Assembly: GCA_027486405.1 (NCBI GenBank)
Contig: JAIXPD010000043.1
Span: 47,290-111,289 of the forward strand
Length of the DNA stretch: 64,000 bases
Origin: Azospirillum sp.
GTDB taxonomy: Bacteria > Pseudomonadota > Alphaproteobacteria > Azospirillales > Azospirillaceae
Direction of reading: 5' to 3'
Positions 50,528-61,695 of the stretch are shown piece by piece (positions within the stretch are counted from its first letter, which is position 1; each line of letters opens with the position of its first letter). The position numbers and the translations under genes were made by a program. Under the pieces are notes generated by a model, which was not told the origin of the DNA, ran no database searches, and saw nothing but the letters and a program-made list of their open reading frames with translations.

Positions 50528-51337
50528 TCACCCCGCCGGACGCCACCCCGCCAGCGTGTCGAGCAGCGGGCGCAACACCCGTTGCAGCCGCTCCGCCCGG
50601 TCGGGGCGGTAGGCGAAGGGCGGGGCGTCCTCGTCCATATACCGGTCTTGCGCCAGTTCCATTTGCAGGGCGTGGACGTTCTCCGCCGGTCGCCCGTAGA
50701 AACGGGTGATGTGACCGCCGACGAACCGCCCGTCGGTGACGCAGGTCAGCCCCTCCGCCGCCGTCGCCCGCTCCATCGTCGCCACCACGGCGGCGATCAG
50801 GCCGGGCGCGGCGCTGGTCCCGCGCGCGGTGCCGAGGTTGAGGTCGGGCAACCGCCCGTCGAACAGGCGGGGGACCCGGCTGCGGATCGAATGGGCGTCG
50901 TAGAGCAGGGCGAAGCCGTGGCGGGCCTTCACCCGCGCCAGCTCCGCCGCCAACGCGTCGTGATAGGGCCGCCAATAACTCTCGACCCGTTCGGCGATCT
51001 CCGCCGCGTCCGGGGCCTGCCCGTCCTGATACAGCGGTTGGCCGTCGAACAGCGTGTCGGGGCACAGTCCGGTGGTCGCCTGACCGGGGTAGAGGCTGGC
51101 CCCGTCCGGCGGGCGGTTGAGATCGACGACGTAGCGGGAACAGCGCGCGCTGACCAGCGTCGCCCCCACATCCCGTGCGAAATCATAAAGCCGGGGGATG
51201 TGCCAATCGGTGTCCGACAGGGTCAGCGCCTGCGGGGTCAACCGTTCGGCCAGCCCCGGCGACAGCGCCGTGCCGCAATGGGGCATGCTGATGACCAGCG
51301 GCCCATCGCCCCGGCTCAGGTCAAAGATCGGCTCCAT
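50528..51337 (-). CDS. hutG: N-formylglutamate deformylase HutG
   Basis: 269 aa. Family blocks: GPLVISMPHCGTALSPGLAE, DTDWHIPRLYDFARDVGATL, SRYVVDLNRPPDGASLYPGQ and LLYDAHSIRSRVPRLFDGRL. Converts N-formylglutamate to glutamate and formate, the last step of the five-step histidine pathway. The start at 51337 shares bases with the hutH stop (TGATG). Confidence 0.94.
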   Translation of the reverse strand: MEPIFDLSRGDGPLVISMPHCGTALSPGLAERLTPQALTLSDTDWHIPRLYDFARDVGATLVSARCSRYVVDLNRPPDGASLYPGQATTGLCPDTLFDGQPLYQDGQAPDAAEIAERVESYWRPYHDALAAELARVKARHGFALLYDAHSIRSRVPRLFDGRLPDLNLGTARGTSAAPGLIAAVVATMERATAAEGLTCVTDGRFVGGHITRFYGRPAENVHALQMELAQDRYMDEDAPPFAYRPDRAERLQRVLRPLLDTLAGWRPAG

Positions 51338-52890
51338 CACGCCTCCAGCGACGCGGGCATCACGTCGTCCAGCGCGCCCCGGCGGACCAGCGCGCCGATG
51401 GCGGCCAGATCGGGGGCGAAATAGCGGTCCACGTCGTAACGCGGCACGTCGGCGCGCACGGTGGCGATGGCGCGTTCCAGCGTGGCGGAGGTGGCGAGCG
51501 GGCGGTGGAACTCCAACCCCTGAATCGCGGCCAAAAGCTCTATGCCGACGATGTCGGCGACGTTGCCCGCGATGTCGCCCAGCCGCCGCGCCGCGAAGGT
51601 CGCCATGCTGACATGGTCCTCCTGGTTGGCGGAGGTCGGCAGGCTGTCCACGCTGGCCGGGTGGGCGTGGGTCTTGTTTTCCGAGGCGAGCGCTGCCGCC
51701 GTCACATGGGCGATCATGAAGCCGGAGTTCAGCCCCGGTTCGGCCACCAGGAAGGGCGGCAGGCCGCTGATGGTGGTGTCGATCAGCATGGCGATGCGGC
51801 GTTCCGACAGCGCGCCGATCTCCGACGCGGCGATGGCGAGCTGGTCGGCGGCCATCGCCACCGGCTCCGCGTGGAAATTGCCGCCGGACAGCACCTCGCC
51901 GGTGTCCACCAGCACCAACGGGTTGTCGGTGACGCCGTTCGCCTCGATCACCAGGGTGCGGGCGGCCTGACGCATCTGGTCGAGCACCGCGCCCATCACC
52001 TGCGGCTGGCAGCGCAGCGAATAGGGATCCTGCACGCGGTGGCAATCCGGCCCCTGGTGGCTGGCGTTCAGCGGGCTGCCGTCCAGCGCGGCGCGGAACA
52101 GGGCGGCGACGGCGATCTGGCCCGGCTGGCCGCGCAGGGCGCTGATGCGGGCGTCGAACGGGCGGTGGCTGCCCTTGACCGCTTCGACCGACAGGGCACC
52201 GGCGACCAACGCGGCGTTGAAGGCGCGTTCGATCTGGAACAGCCCGGCCAGCGCCAGCCCGGTGGACACCTGGGTTCCGTTGATCAGCGCCAGCCCTTCC
52301 TTGGCCTTCAGATCGAACAGCGGCAGACCGGCGACGCGCAGCCCCTCTTCGGCGGTCAGGGTCTGGCCGTTGACGCGGACATGGCCGATGCCCAGCAGCA
52401 CGCCGCAGAGATGGGCCAGCGGGGCGAGATCGCCCGACGCGCCGACCGACCCCTTGCCCGGAATGACCGGCAGCACATCGGCGGCGTGCAGCCGCAGCAG
52501 CGCGTCCACCAGCTCGGGGCGCACGCCCGACGCGCCGACGGCGAGGCTGACCGCCTTGATGACCAGGATCAGGCGGACCACGCCGTCGGCCAGCGGTTCG
52601 CCCACGCCGGTGGCGTGCGACAGGATCAGGTTGCGTTGCAGCGTCTCCAGATCCTTGGCGGCGATGTGGGTGTGCGCCAGCTTGCCAAAGCCGGTGTTGA
52701 CGCCATAAACGGCCTCGGTCCCCCCGGCGATCCGGTCGATCAGGGCGCGCGACTGGGCCATGCGCGGGTAGGCCGCCGGATCCAGGGCCAGCGTCGGGCG
52801 GCCCCAATAGATGGCCCGCAGCGTGTCGAGCGACAGCGCGCCCGGAACCAGGGTGATGGTGGTGTCGGTGGTCGGCATGGTCGCGCTCAT
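51337..52890 (-). CDS. hutH: histidine ammonia-lyase HutH
   Basis: 517 aa. The MIO prosthetic group forms from Ala151-Ser152-Gly153 in [16 protein letters not shown]. Further signatures: [49 protein letters not shown] and [10 protein letters not shown]. Deaminates L-histidine to urocanate. Start at 52890 overlaps the hutF stop (ATGA). Cytoplasmic; second in hutF-hutH-hutG. Confidence 0.96.
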   Translation of the reverse strand: MSATMPTTDTTITLVPGALSLDTLRAIYWGRPTLALDPAAYPRMAQSRALIDRIAGGTEAVYGVNTGFGKLAHTHIAAKDLETLQRNLILSHATGVGEPLADGVVRLILVIKAVSLAVGASGVRPELVDALLRLHAADVLPVIPGKGSVGASGDLAPLAHLCGVLLGIGHVRVNGQTLTAEEGLRVAGLPLFDLKAKEGLALINGTQVSTGLALAGLFQIERAFNAALVAGALSVEAVKGSHRPFDARISALRGQPGQIAVAALFRAALDGSPLNASHQGPDCHRVQDPYSLRCQPQVMGAVLDQMRQAARTLVIEANGVTDNPLVLVDTGEVLSGGNFHAEPVAMAADQLAIAASEIGALSERRIAMLIDTTISGLPPFLVAEPGLNSGFMIAHVTAAALASENKTHAHPASVDSLPTSANQEDHVSMATFAARRLGDIAGNVADIVGIELLAAIQGLEFHRPLATSATLERAIATVRADVPRYDVDRYFAPDLAAIGALVRRGALDDVMPASLEA

Positions 52891-54251
52891 CCCAAAAGTC
52901 TCCCCAGCGTGTTTTTGAAGCGTTCCGCGATGTCGTCTTCGCGCGGGTGGCGGCGGTCGCGGACGACAACCCGCCCGGCGACGATCACGTCGCGCACCAA
53001 CCCGGCGTTGCCGGCGAAAATCCAACTGTCGAGCCACGCGTCGCCCCGGCGGGCGGCGAGCAGCGGGTGATCGGTGTCCAGAACCACAAGGTCGGCGCGC
53101 TGACCGACGGCGATGCGCCCGGCGTCAAAGCCGGTGGCTTGCGCGCCCCCCGCCTGCGCGTCTTCCACCAGCCGCCGGGCGGTGGCGCGGCGCGGCCCAC
53201 CCGCCAGCACGGTGCGCCGCCCACTGGTCAGGCGCGCGCCATACTCCAGCCAACGCAGATCCTCCACCGGACTGACCGAAATGTGGCTGTCGGAGCCGAT
53301 GCCCCAGCGCCCGCCCTGGGCCATGTAGGAGTCGGCGGGGAAAAAGCCGTCGCCGAGGTTGGCCTCTGTCGTCGGGCACAGGCCGGCCACCGCGCCGCTC
53401 GCCGCGACGCCGCGCGTTTCCGCGTCGGTCATGTGGGTGGCGTGGATCAGGCACCAACGCGCATCGACCGGCGCGCGCTCCAGCAGCCATTCGACCGGGC
53501 GGCGTCCGCTGTGGGCCAGCGAATCGTCCACCTCCTTGCGCTGTTCGGCGATGTGGATGTGGATCGGCCCGGCCGGGTGGGCGGCGACCATGTCGGCCAG
53601 CAGCCGGTCCGGCACGGCGCGCAGCGAATGGGGGGCGATGCCGAGTCGCACGTCGTCGTCACGGCCATAGGCCCGGTGCAGCGCCCCGGTCAACCGCACA
53701 AAGGCGTCGCCGTCGTGGAGGAAGCGGCGCTGGCCGTGGGTGGGGGCGGTTCCGCCAAAGCCCGACGCGGCGTAGAGCACCGGCAGCAGCGTGATCGGCA
53801 GCCCGACGGCGCGGGCGGCGGCAACGGCGCGGTGGCTCATCTCCGCCGGATCGGCGAAGGGGCTGCCGTCGCGGTCGTGGTGCAGGTAATGGAACTCCGC
53901 CACCGCCGTGAAGCCCGCCTTCAGCGTCTCCACATACAATTGCGCCGCCACCGCTTCGAAATCCTCGGGATCCATGCGGTCGAGCGCGCGGTACATGACG
54001 TCGCGCCAGCTCCAAAAGCTGTCCGTTCCCGCGCCCGACACCTCCCCCAGCCCGGCGATGGCGCGCTGGTGGGCGTGGGAATGCAGGTTGGCGATGCCCG
54101 CGACCACCGCCCCGTCGAACCGCTCCGCGTCCGGCGGGCACGCGGCGTTGGCGGTGATCGACGCGATGCGGCCCCGGCCGTCCAGCGCGACGGCGACGTT
54201 GTCCGCCCAGCCCTGGGGCAACAGCGCGGCGGCAAAAAACAGGTTGCTCAT
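52887..54251 (-). CDS. hutF: formimidoylglutamate deiminase HutF
   Basis: 454 aa, amidohydrolase. Metal site [38 protein letters not shown] and [35 protein letters not shown] (zinc ligands), [19 protein letters not shown]. Turns formiminoglutamate into formylglutamate plus ammonia, so this organism uses the HutF-HutG branch. Start at 54251; a GAGG is 11 nt upstream. The operator repeats lie in front. Confidence 0.95.
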   Translation of the reverse strand: MSNLFFAAALLPQGWADNVAVALDGRGRIASITANAACPPDAERFDGAVVAGIANLHSHAHQRAIAGLGEVSGAGTDSFWSWRDVMYRALDRMDPEDFEAVAAQLYVETLKAGFTAVAEFHYLHHDRDGSPFADPAEMSHRAVAAARAVGLPITLLPVLYAASGFGGTAPTHGQRRFLHDGDAFVRLTGALHRAYGRDDDVRLGIAPHSLRAVPDRLLADMVAAHPAGPIHIHIAEQRKEVDDSLAHSGRRPVEWLLERAPVDARWCLIHATHMTDAETRGVAASGAVAGLCPTTEANLGDGFFPADSYMAQGGRWGIGSDSHISVSPVEDLRWLEYGARLTSGRRTVLAGGPRRATARRLVEDAQAGGAQATGFDAGRIAVGQRADLVVLDTDHPLLAARRGDAWLDSWIFAGNAGLVRDVIVAGRVVVRDRRHPREDDIAERFKNTLGRLLG

Positions 54252-54267
54252 GCAAGCGGCCTCGTTA

Positions 54268-54297
54268 TTATAGACAATACTATACAAGCATAGACAA
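54268..54297. promoter_or_regulatory. three 10-bp direct repeats, candidate HutC operator
   Basis: On the minus strand: TTGTCTATGC, TTGTATAGTA, TTGTCTATAA, back to back (54297-54268). One helical turn per unit, in the hutF-hutI gap, 17 bp from the hutF start and 60 bp before hutI. HutC (GntR family) is encoded just downstream. Confidence 0.7.
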
Positions 54298-54356
54298 CCC
54301 GATGCCAAGCGCCTTTTCCATCGGCGCGCGGCCCCGACCCGCTGGAGGACAGACCG

Positions 54357-55619
54357 ATGCCGACCGCCGCGCCGTGGGACTCCCTGTGGATCGACCTGTC
54401 CATCGCCACCCTGAAAGACGGGGCGGATGACGGCTATGGCGCGGTGGCCGACGCGGCGGTGGGGGTGAAGGACGGCGCAATCGTCTTCGCCGGTCCGCGC
54501 CGCGACCTGCCGGGGCCTATGGAGTCTTTGGCCGCGCATGTCCATTCGGGCGGCGGCGGCTGGATGACGCCGGGGCTGATCGACGCCCACACCCACCTTG
54601 TCTATGGCGGCAACCGGGCGCGCGAGTTCGAGATGCGGCTCCAGGGGGCGAGCTATGAGGAGATCGCGCGGGCGGGTGGGGGCATCGTCTCCACCGTCGC
54701 CGCGACCCGCGCGGCGGACGAGGACGCCCTGCTGGCCGCCACCCTGCCGCGCCTGGACAGCCTGCTGGCCGAAGGGGTGACGACGGTCGAAATCAAATCC
54801 GGCTATGGCCTGGACACCGCCAGCGAGATGAAGATGCTGCGCGTCGCCCGGCGGCTGGCGACGCTGCGCCCGGTGTCGGTCCGCACCAGCTTTCTCGGCG
54901 CGCACGCGGTCCCGCCGGAATGGCGCGGCAACCCCGATGGCTACATCGATCTCGTCTGCGGCGAAACGCTGCCCGCCGTCGCCCAGGCCGGGTTGGCCGA
55001 CGCGGTGGACGCCTTTTGCGAGGGCATCGGCTTTTCCATCGACCAGACCCGCCGGGTGTTCGAGGCGGCGCGCGCGCACGGCCTGCCGGTGAAGCTGCAC
55101 GCCGAACAGCTCAGCAATCTGGGCGGGGCCAGGCTGGTGGCCGAATTCGGTGGCTTGTCCGCCGACCACATCGAGCATCTGGACGAGGCGGGCGTGGCCG
55201 CCATGGCGCGGGCCGGAACGGTGGCGGTGCTGCTGCCCGGGGCCTTCTACGCCCTGCGCGAAACCAAGTTGCCGCCGATTGATCTGCTGCGCCGGTATGG
55301 CGTGCCGATGGCGCTGTCGACCGACAACAACCCCGGCACCTCGCCGGTCTGCTCGCTGCTGCTGATGCTGTCGATGGGCTGCACCTTCTTCCGCCTGACC
55401 CCGGCGGAGGCGCTGGCCGGGGTGACGCGCCACGCCGCCCGCGCGCTGGGCCTGACCGACCGGGGCGTGATCGCGCCGGGGATGCGGGCCGATCTGGTTC
55501 TGTGGGGGATCGACCATCCGGCGGAATTGTCCTACGCCATCGGCCTCAACCCCTGCCGGGCGGTGGTGAACGCGGGCGTGGTCCGCGCACCATCACATGT
55601 CCTGAGCACCGTGTCCTGA
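54357..55619 (+). CDS. hutI: imidazolonepropionase HutI
   Basis: 420 aa. Metal motif [20 protein letters not shown], then [62 protein letters not shown] and [14 protein letters not shown]. Hydrolyses imidazolone propionate to formiminoglutamate. Preceded by GGAGGA at 54344-54349. First of hutI-hutC-hutU, divergent from hutF. Confidence 0.96.
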   Translation: MPTAAPWDSLWIDLSIATLKDGADDGYGAVADAAVGVKDGAIVFAGPRRDLPGPMESLAAHVHSGGGGWMTPGLIDAHTHLVYGGNRAREFEMRLQGASYEEIARAGGGIVSTVAATRAADEDALLAATLPRLDSLLAEGVTTVEIKSGYGLDTASEMKMLRVARRLATLRPVSVRTSFLGAHAVPPEWRGNPDGYIDLVCGETLPAVAQAGLADAVDAFCEGIGFSIDQTRRVFEAARAHGLPVKLHAEQLSNLGGARLVAEFGGLSADHIEHLDEAGVAAMARAGTVAVLLPGAFYALRETKLPPIDLLRRYGVPMALSTDNNPGTSPVCSLLLMLSMGCTFFRLTPAEALAGVTRHAARALGLTDRGVIAPGMRADLVLWGIDHPAELSYAIGLNPCRAVVNAGVVRAPSHVLSTVS

Positions 55620-55630
55620 AAGAGCCGATC

Positions 55631-56356
55631 ATGAGCGCCGTGTCCGCCGCGCAACCGCGCTACGCCCAGATCAAGGAAACCATCCGCCGCCGCATCCAGT
55701 CCGGCCATTGGCGCGAGGGTTTTCAAATCCCGTCCGAACACAAGCTGTTGGAGGAGTTCTCGGTCAGCCGGATGACGGTCCACCGCGCCCTGCGCGATCT
55801 GACCGACGAAGGGCTGCTGACCCGCGTCCAAGGGCTGGGGACCTTCGTCGCCGAACGCCCGACCAGCATGGATGTGGTGGAGCTGCGCAGCATCGCCGAC
55901 GAGATCGCGGCGCGCGGCAACCGCCATTCCTGCGCGGTCGAAAGCCGGTCCGCCGTCACCGCCGACAGCGGTCTGGCCCGCCGCTTCAACCGCCCGGTCG
56001 GCTCGGCGCTGTTCCACTCCATCGTCGTCCACCGCGAAAGCGACGTGCCGGTGCAGTTGGAGGAGCGTTGGGTCAACCCGGAGGTGGCACCCGACTATCT
56101 CGACCAGGATTTCACCCGGCAAACCCCCGGTGCCTATCTGATGCGGCTGGAATCCTCCCCGCAGGTCGAACATGTGATCGAGGCGGTGGCCCCCACCCCC
56201 GACATCGCCCGCCTGCTGGAGATCCCGGAGTCCGAACCCTGCCTGCGCGTGACCCGCCGCACCTGGGTCAACGGTCAGGTCGTGACGGTGGCGATGCTGG
56301 TCCATCCCGGCAGCCGCTACCGCCTGGGCGCGCGGTTCCAAGCGCCGCCGCCGTAA
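55631..56356 (+). CDS. hutC: GntR family histidine utilization repressor HutC
   Basis: 241 aa. wHTH: YAQIKETIRRRIQSGHWREG, IPSEHKLLEEFSVSRMTVHR, LTDEGLLTRVQGLGTFVAER. UTRA domain follows with EERWVNPEVAPDYLDQDFTR and CLRVTRRTWVNGQVVTVAML, diagnostic for HutC. Known members release DNA on urocanate binding. It sits inside the hut operon, between hutI and hutU, and probably binds the repeats at 54268-54297. Confidence 0.93.
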   Translation: MSAVSAAQPRYAQIKETIRRRIQSGHWREGFQIPSEHKLLEEFSVSRMTVHRALRDLTDEGLLTRVQGLGTFVAERPTSMDVVELRSIADEIAARGNRHSCAVESRSAVTADSGLARRFNRPVGSALFHSIVVHRESDVPVQLEERWVNPEVAPDYLDQDFTRQTPGAYLMRLESSPQVEHVIEAVAPTPDIARLLEIPESEPCLRVTRRTWVNGQVVTVAMLVHPGSRYRLGARFQAPPP

Positions 56357-56405
56357 GCGTTTTTCCCGTTCCCGTTCTTCACCCCTCCCACCAGGAGCAT
56401 GACCC

Positions 56406-58091
<1,686 letters not shown>

Positions 58092-58146
58092 GGCGCTGCG
58101 GGGAGACCTGCCCTCTCCCGTCCGGCGGGGGAGGGTGTTCCCAACG

Positions 58147-58186
58147 AAAAAGCCCCAGCGTCCGGTCGGGACGCTGGGGCTTTTTT
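58147..58186. terminator. bidirectional rho-independent terminator
   Basis: AAAA-AGCCCCAGCGTCC, 5-nt loop, GGACGCTGGGGCT-TTTTT: a 13-bp perfect stem with A and T tracts on both sides. It ends hutU (plus) and the rlpA-like gene (minus), which converge here. Confidence 0.95.
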
Positions 58187-58232
58187 GGGTCGGTGGGGCT
58201 GGTCCGTCTGTGTTTGACCCGCCCGCCGTTGG

Positions 58233-58709
58233 TCAGTCCGCGTTTTCCGCGACCTGGACCACGCGTTCCACCCGGACCTCGGCGACACCGATCTGGATCA
58301 GACCCAGCTTTTGCGCGGCGCGGCGGTTCACGTCGATGATGCGCTTGCCGTGGAAGGGGCCACGGTCGTTGACCACCACGATCACCGATTTCCCATTGCG
58401 CATGTTGGTGACGCGCAGCTTGGACCCGAACGGGGCGGTGCGATGGGCCGCCGTCAACGCCTTGTCCGTGGTCTTCTGGCCGCTGGCCGTCTTGCGGCCG
58501 TCCTTGTAGTCGTACCATGAAGCCTGACCGATCTGGCCGGTCGGCTTGTGTTTGGGTTTTGCACGATGCGGCTCTGCGGCGGACGCCGTCAGAGAAAGGC
58601 CCCCAAGCAGAATGGAAAGCGCCGCGATCCGCGCGACACGAGAAAAGACCGGCTTCCTGCTGTCGCCGTTTTGCGGCTCAGGGGATGGCCCGATGGCTGT
58701 TCCCGGCAC
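58233..58709 (-). CDS. rlpA: RlpA-like septal-ring/lytic transglycosylase-type protein
   Basis: About 158 aa. Hydrophobic segment IAALSILLGGLSLTASAAEP (signal) preceded by a basic stretch. Then the double-psi beta-barrel: GQASWYDYKDGRKTASGQKT, AAHRTAPFGSKLRVTNMRNG, VVVNDRGPFHGKRIIDVNRR, AAQKLGLIQIGVAEVRVERV. It lacks a SPOR domain. No ATG is in frame close by, so the start is a GTG: 58709 has GAGG in front; 58757 is the alternative. Cleaves naked glycan strands in known cases. Confidence 0.85.
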   Translation of the reverse strand: MPGTAIGPSPEPQNGDSRKPVFSRVARIAALSILLGGLSLTASAAEPHRAKPKHKPTGQIGQASWYDYKDGRKTASGQKTTDKALTAAHRTAPFGSKLRVTNMRNGKSVIVVVNDRGPFHGKRIIDVNRRAAQKLGLIQIGVAEVRVERVVQVAENAD

Positions 58710-58953
58710 GTCGGCCTCACATTGTTGTTCATCCAAAAACACCGGGTGTGCGGGCACGCCCCGGGGCTACGATCAACACTGTTGGGCATTCGAGCGCCCG
58801 AGTCAACCTATTCGAAAAAAGCCCCCGGCATTGTTGCTGCGGCAGATACAATACCAAAGGGTTATGATCCGGGTGTAAAAGACTGATTTCGCGACGGAAT
58901 TCCGGCCTCCTCCCGCCGGTCCGGAACCCCGAATTTTTGAGACGATTTTTCGG

Positions 58954-59865
58954 CTAATCCAGGCCGGTCCGTGGCCCGTCGCCCCACACATCGGCCATCA
59001 CCGCGCGGGCGGCGGCGATGGCGGATTCGCCCTGGCGCTCCTTCAGGCAGAGGAAGCCCAGGCAGGCGTCCACCGACACCGCGTCGGCCAGCGCCAGCCC
59101 GTCGGCGTGGGCGGCGCGCAGGGCCAGACTGTCGCGCGCCAGCGACAAACCGATGCCCGAGCGCACCAGATCGAGCATGGAGGCTTCCAGATCGACCTGG
59201 GCGACGATCTGCGGGCGCACCCCCTCGCGTTCGAACACGCGGGCGGTCAGGCGGTGGTGGGCGGAGTCCGGCGGCGTGCCGATCCAGGGCAGGGCGGCCA
59301 ACTCGCGCCAGCCGCGCCCGCGCACCCGATCCCCCCAGCCCGGCGGGGCGACGACGCGGTAGGCGAAGCCCGACAGCGCCATCACGGCGAAGCGGTCGGC
59401 GTGCTCCGGCAGGCCGGGGCTGCCCAGCGTGTAGCCGACGTCCAGCCGCCCGTCGGCGATCGCGCGGGCCACTGTGCCGGACATGCCGTGCGACAGGTCG
59501 GTCGTCAGGCGCGGGTGGCGCTCCACCAGCCGTTTCAGGAAGGGGCCGAGGCGCAGGAATTCGGGATCGACGATGGTCCCGATCCGCAGCCGCCCGGCCA
59601 CCGCGCCGGACAACCCGTCCGCCACCCCGCGACACTCCGCCAGGGCGGCGAGCGCGCGTTCGGCGGCGGGCAGCAACTGGCGTCCGGCCTCCGTCAGCCG
59701 CATGCCGTGGGCGGTGCGGTCGAACAGGCTGTGGCCGACCTGCTCGTGCAGCTTCTTCAGTTGCAGGCTGAGCGCGGGTTGGCTGATGCACAGCCGTTCA
59801 GCCGCGCGGGTCAGGGTCCCGTCGCGGGCGATGGTGACGAAGGCGCGGAGAAGTTGATGGTCCAT
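58954..59865 (-). CDS. LysR family transcriptional regulator
   Basis: 303 aa. [23 protein letters not shown], then AAERLCISQPALSLQLKKLH and VGHSLFDRTAHGMRLTEAG. Effector domain with LRIGTIVDPEFLRLGPFLKR. Divergent from the GMC oxidoreductase gene across a 130-bp gap (59866-59995) that is AT-rich for this replicon, so it probably regulates that gene. Confidence 0.92.
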   Translation of the reverse strand: MDHQLLRAFVTIARDGTLTRAAERLCISQPALSLQLKKLHEQVGHSLFDRTAHGMRLTEAGRQLLPAAERALAALAECRGVADGLSGAVAGRLRIGTIVDPEFLRLGPFLKRLVERHPRLTTDLSHGMSGTVARAIADGRLDVGYTLGSPGLPEHADRFAVMALSGFAYRVVAPPGWGDRVRGRGWRELAALPWIGTPPDSAHHRLTARVFEREGVRPQIVAQVDLEASMLDLVRSGIGLSLARDSLALRAAHADGLALADAVSVDACLGFLCLKERQGESAIAAARAVMADVWGDGPRTGLD

Positions 59866-59995
59866 GGCCGATGAGTATGGCCGAGCATTATAAGGAAAGC
59901 CAATATCAGGTTTTGCGATAAATCATTGGATCATCCGCCCAGTCAGCAATCTAATGACCCTCACAAGAATCCGATCAAGGCGGGGGGAGCGTCCG

Positions 59996-61633
59996 ATGAG
60001 CGAGCGGCAGGATTTCGGCACCTATGATTATGTCATCGTCGGCGGCGGCACGGCGGGGTGCGTGCTGGCGAACCGGCTGTCGCTGGATCCCGATGTGCGG
60101 GTGCTGCTGCTGGAGGCGGGCGGCAAGGACGATTGGGTGTGGCTGCACATCCCCGCCGGTTATCTGTTCTGCATCGGCAACCCGCGCACCGATTGGTGCT
60201 ATCGGACGGAGGCCGAGCCGGGGCTGAACGGGCGCAGCATCCATTACGCGCGCGGCAAGGTGCTGGGCGGCTGCTCCTCCATCAACGGCATGATCGCCAT
60301 GCGCGGGCAGGCCCGCGATTACGACGAATGGGCGGCGCTGACCGGCGATTCCCGCTGGGGCTGGGACGCGGTGCTGCCCGTCTTCAAGGCGACGGAGGAT
60401 TATTGGCGCGGAGCCAGCGATCTGCACGGCGTGGGCGGGGAATGGCGGGTGGAGCGCCAGCGCCTGCGCTGGGACCTGCTCGACCGCTTCACCGAGGCCG
60501 CGCAGCAGGCGGGGATCCAGACCAGCGACGATTTCAACCGGGGAACCAACGCCGGGGTCGGCGCGTTCGAGGTCAACCAGCGCAGCGGCGTGCGGTGGAA
60601 CGCGTCCAAGGCGTTTCTGCGCCCGGTGCTGTCGCGGCCCAACCTGACCGTCGTCGTCAACGCGGTGATCGACCGGCTTCTGATCGCCGAGGGGCGCGTC
60701 ACCGGGGTGGAGTACGCGGTCAAGGGCCACCCGGCCCGCGCCATGGCGCGGCTGGAAACCGTGCTGTCGGCCGGGGCCATCGGCTCGCCCGCCATCCTGC
60801 AACGCTCCGGCGTCGGCCCGGCGGCGCATCTGGCCGAACTGGGCGTGCCGGTGGTGCTGGATTCCCCGGCGGTCGGCGGCAATTTGCAAGACCATCTGCA
60901 ACTGCGCATGATCTTCAAGGTCGATGGGGTGACGACGCTGAACCAGCGGGCCAACAGCCTGTTCGGCAAGGCGATGATGGGGCTGGAATACGCCCTGTTC
61001 CGCAGCGGCCCGTTGAGCATGGCCCCCAGCCAGTTGGGGGCCTTCGTCACCTCCGGGCCGGAGGTGGAGACGCCGGATTTGGAATACCACGTCCAACCGC
61101 TGTCGCTCGACAAGTTCGGGGAACCGCTGCACCGCTTCCCCGCCTTCACCGCCAGCGTCTGCGATCTGCGCCCGGCCTCGCGCGGGTGGACGCGCATCGT
61201 CTCGCGCGACCCGCTCGCCCCCCCGGCCATCGCCCCGCGCTATCTGACCGACCCCGCCGACCGGGCCAAGGCGGCCAAGGCGCTGGCGCTGACCCGGCGC
61301 ATCGTGTCCCAACCGGCGCTGGCCCCCTTCAACCCGCGTGAGCATCTGCCCGGCCCGGCCTATCGCACCGAAGAGGAGTTGGCCAAGGCGGCGGGCGACA
61401 TCGGCACGACGATCTTCCACCCCATCGGCACCTGCAAGATGGGGCGCGACGGCGACCCCACCGCCGTGACCGACACCGAATTGCGGTTCCGGGGTCTGCG
61501 CGGGTTGCGGGTGATCGACGCCTCGATCATGCCGACCATCACCTCGGGCAACACCAACACGCCGACGGTGATGATCGCCGAACGCGGGGCGGAGCTGATG
61601 CGGGCGGCGCGCAAGGCGGGGACGCTGGCGTAA
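59996..61633 (+). CDS. GMC family oxidoreductase (choline/alcohol dehydrogenase type)
   Basis: 545 aa. FAD motif DYVIVGGGTAGCVLANRLSL, then LLLEAGGKDDWVWLHIPAGY, GMC signatures ARGKVLGGCSSINGMIAMRG and LSAGAIGSPAILQRSGVGPA, and the catalytic His in IFHPIGTCKMG with STNNTPT-like TSGNTNTPTVMIAERGAE. Oxidises an alcohol using FAD; the HIPAGY near the N-terminus resembles choline dehydrogenase and related alcohol dehydrogenases. GGGGGAG at 59982-59988. Confidence 0.92.
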   Translation: MSERQDFGTYDYVIVGGGTAGCVLANRLSLDPDVRVLLLEAGGKDDWVWLHIPAGYLFCIGNPRTDWCYRTEAEPGLNGRSIHYARGKVLGGCSSINGMIAMRGQARDYDEWAALTGDSRWGWDAVLPVFKATEDYWRGASDLHGVGGEWRVERQRLRWDLLDRFTEAAQQAGIQTSDDFNRGTNAGVGAFEVNQRSGVRWNASKAFLRPVLSRPNLTVVVNAVIDRLLIAEGRVTGVEYAVKGHPARAMARLETVLSAGAIGSPAILQRSGVGPAAHLAELGVPVVLDSPAVGGNLQDHLQLRMIFKVDGVTTLNQRANSLFGKAMMGLEYALFRSGPLSMAPSQLGAFVTSGPEVETPDLEYHVQPLSLDKFGEPLHRFPAFTASVCDLRPASRGWTRIVSRDPLAPPAIAPRYLTDPADRAKAAKALALTRRIVSQPALAPFNPREHLPGPAYRTEEELAKAAGDIGTTIFHPIGTCKMGRDGDPTAVTDTELRFRGLRGLRVIDASIMPTITSGNTNTPTVMIAERGAELMRAARKAGTLA

Positions 61634-61695
61634 GCGCCGCGCTCCCTCGTCCCAGCCCCCAGTCCCCAGCCCCCAGCCCCCAGTCCCGGTCCCCG

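Noticed and set aside
58517..58886. Overlapping short plus-strand frames between the rlpA-like gene and LysR
   Set aside because: Overlapping shadows in several frames with no ribosome site or codon bias.
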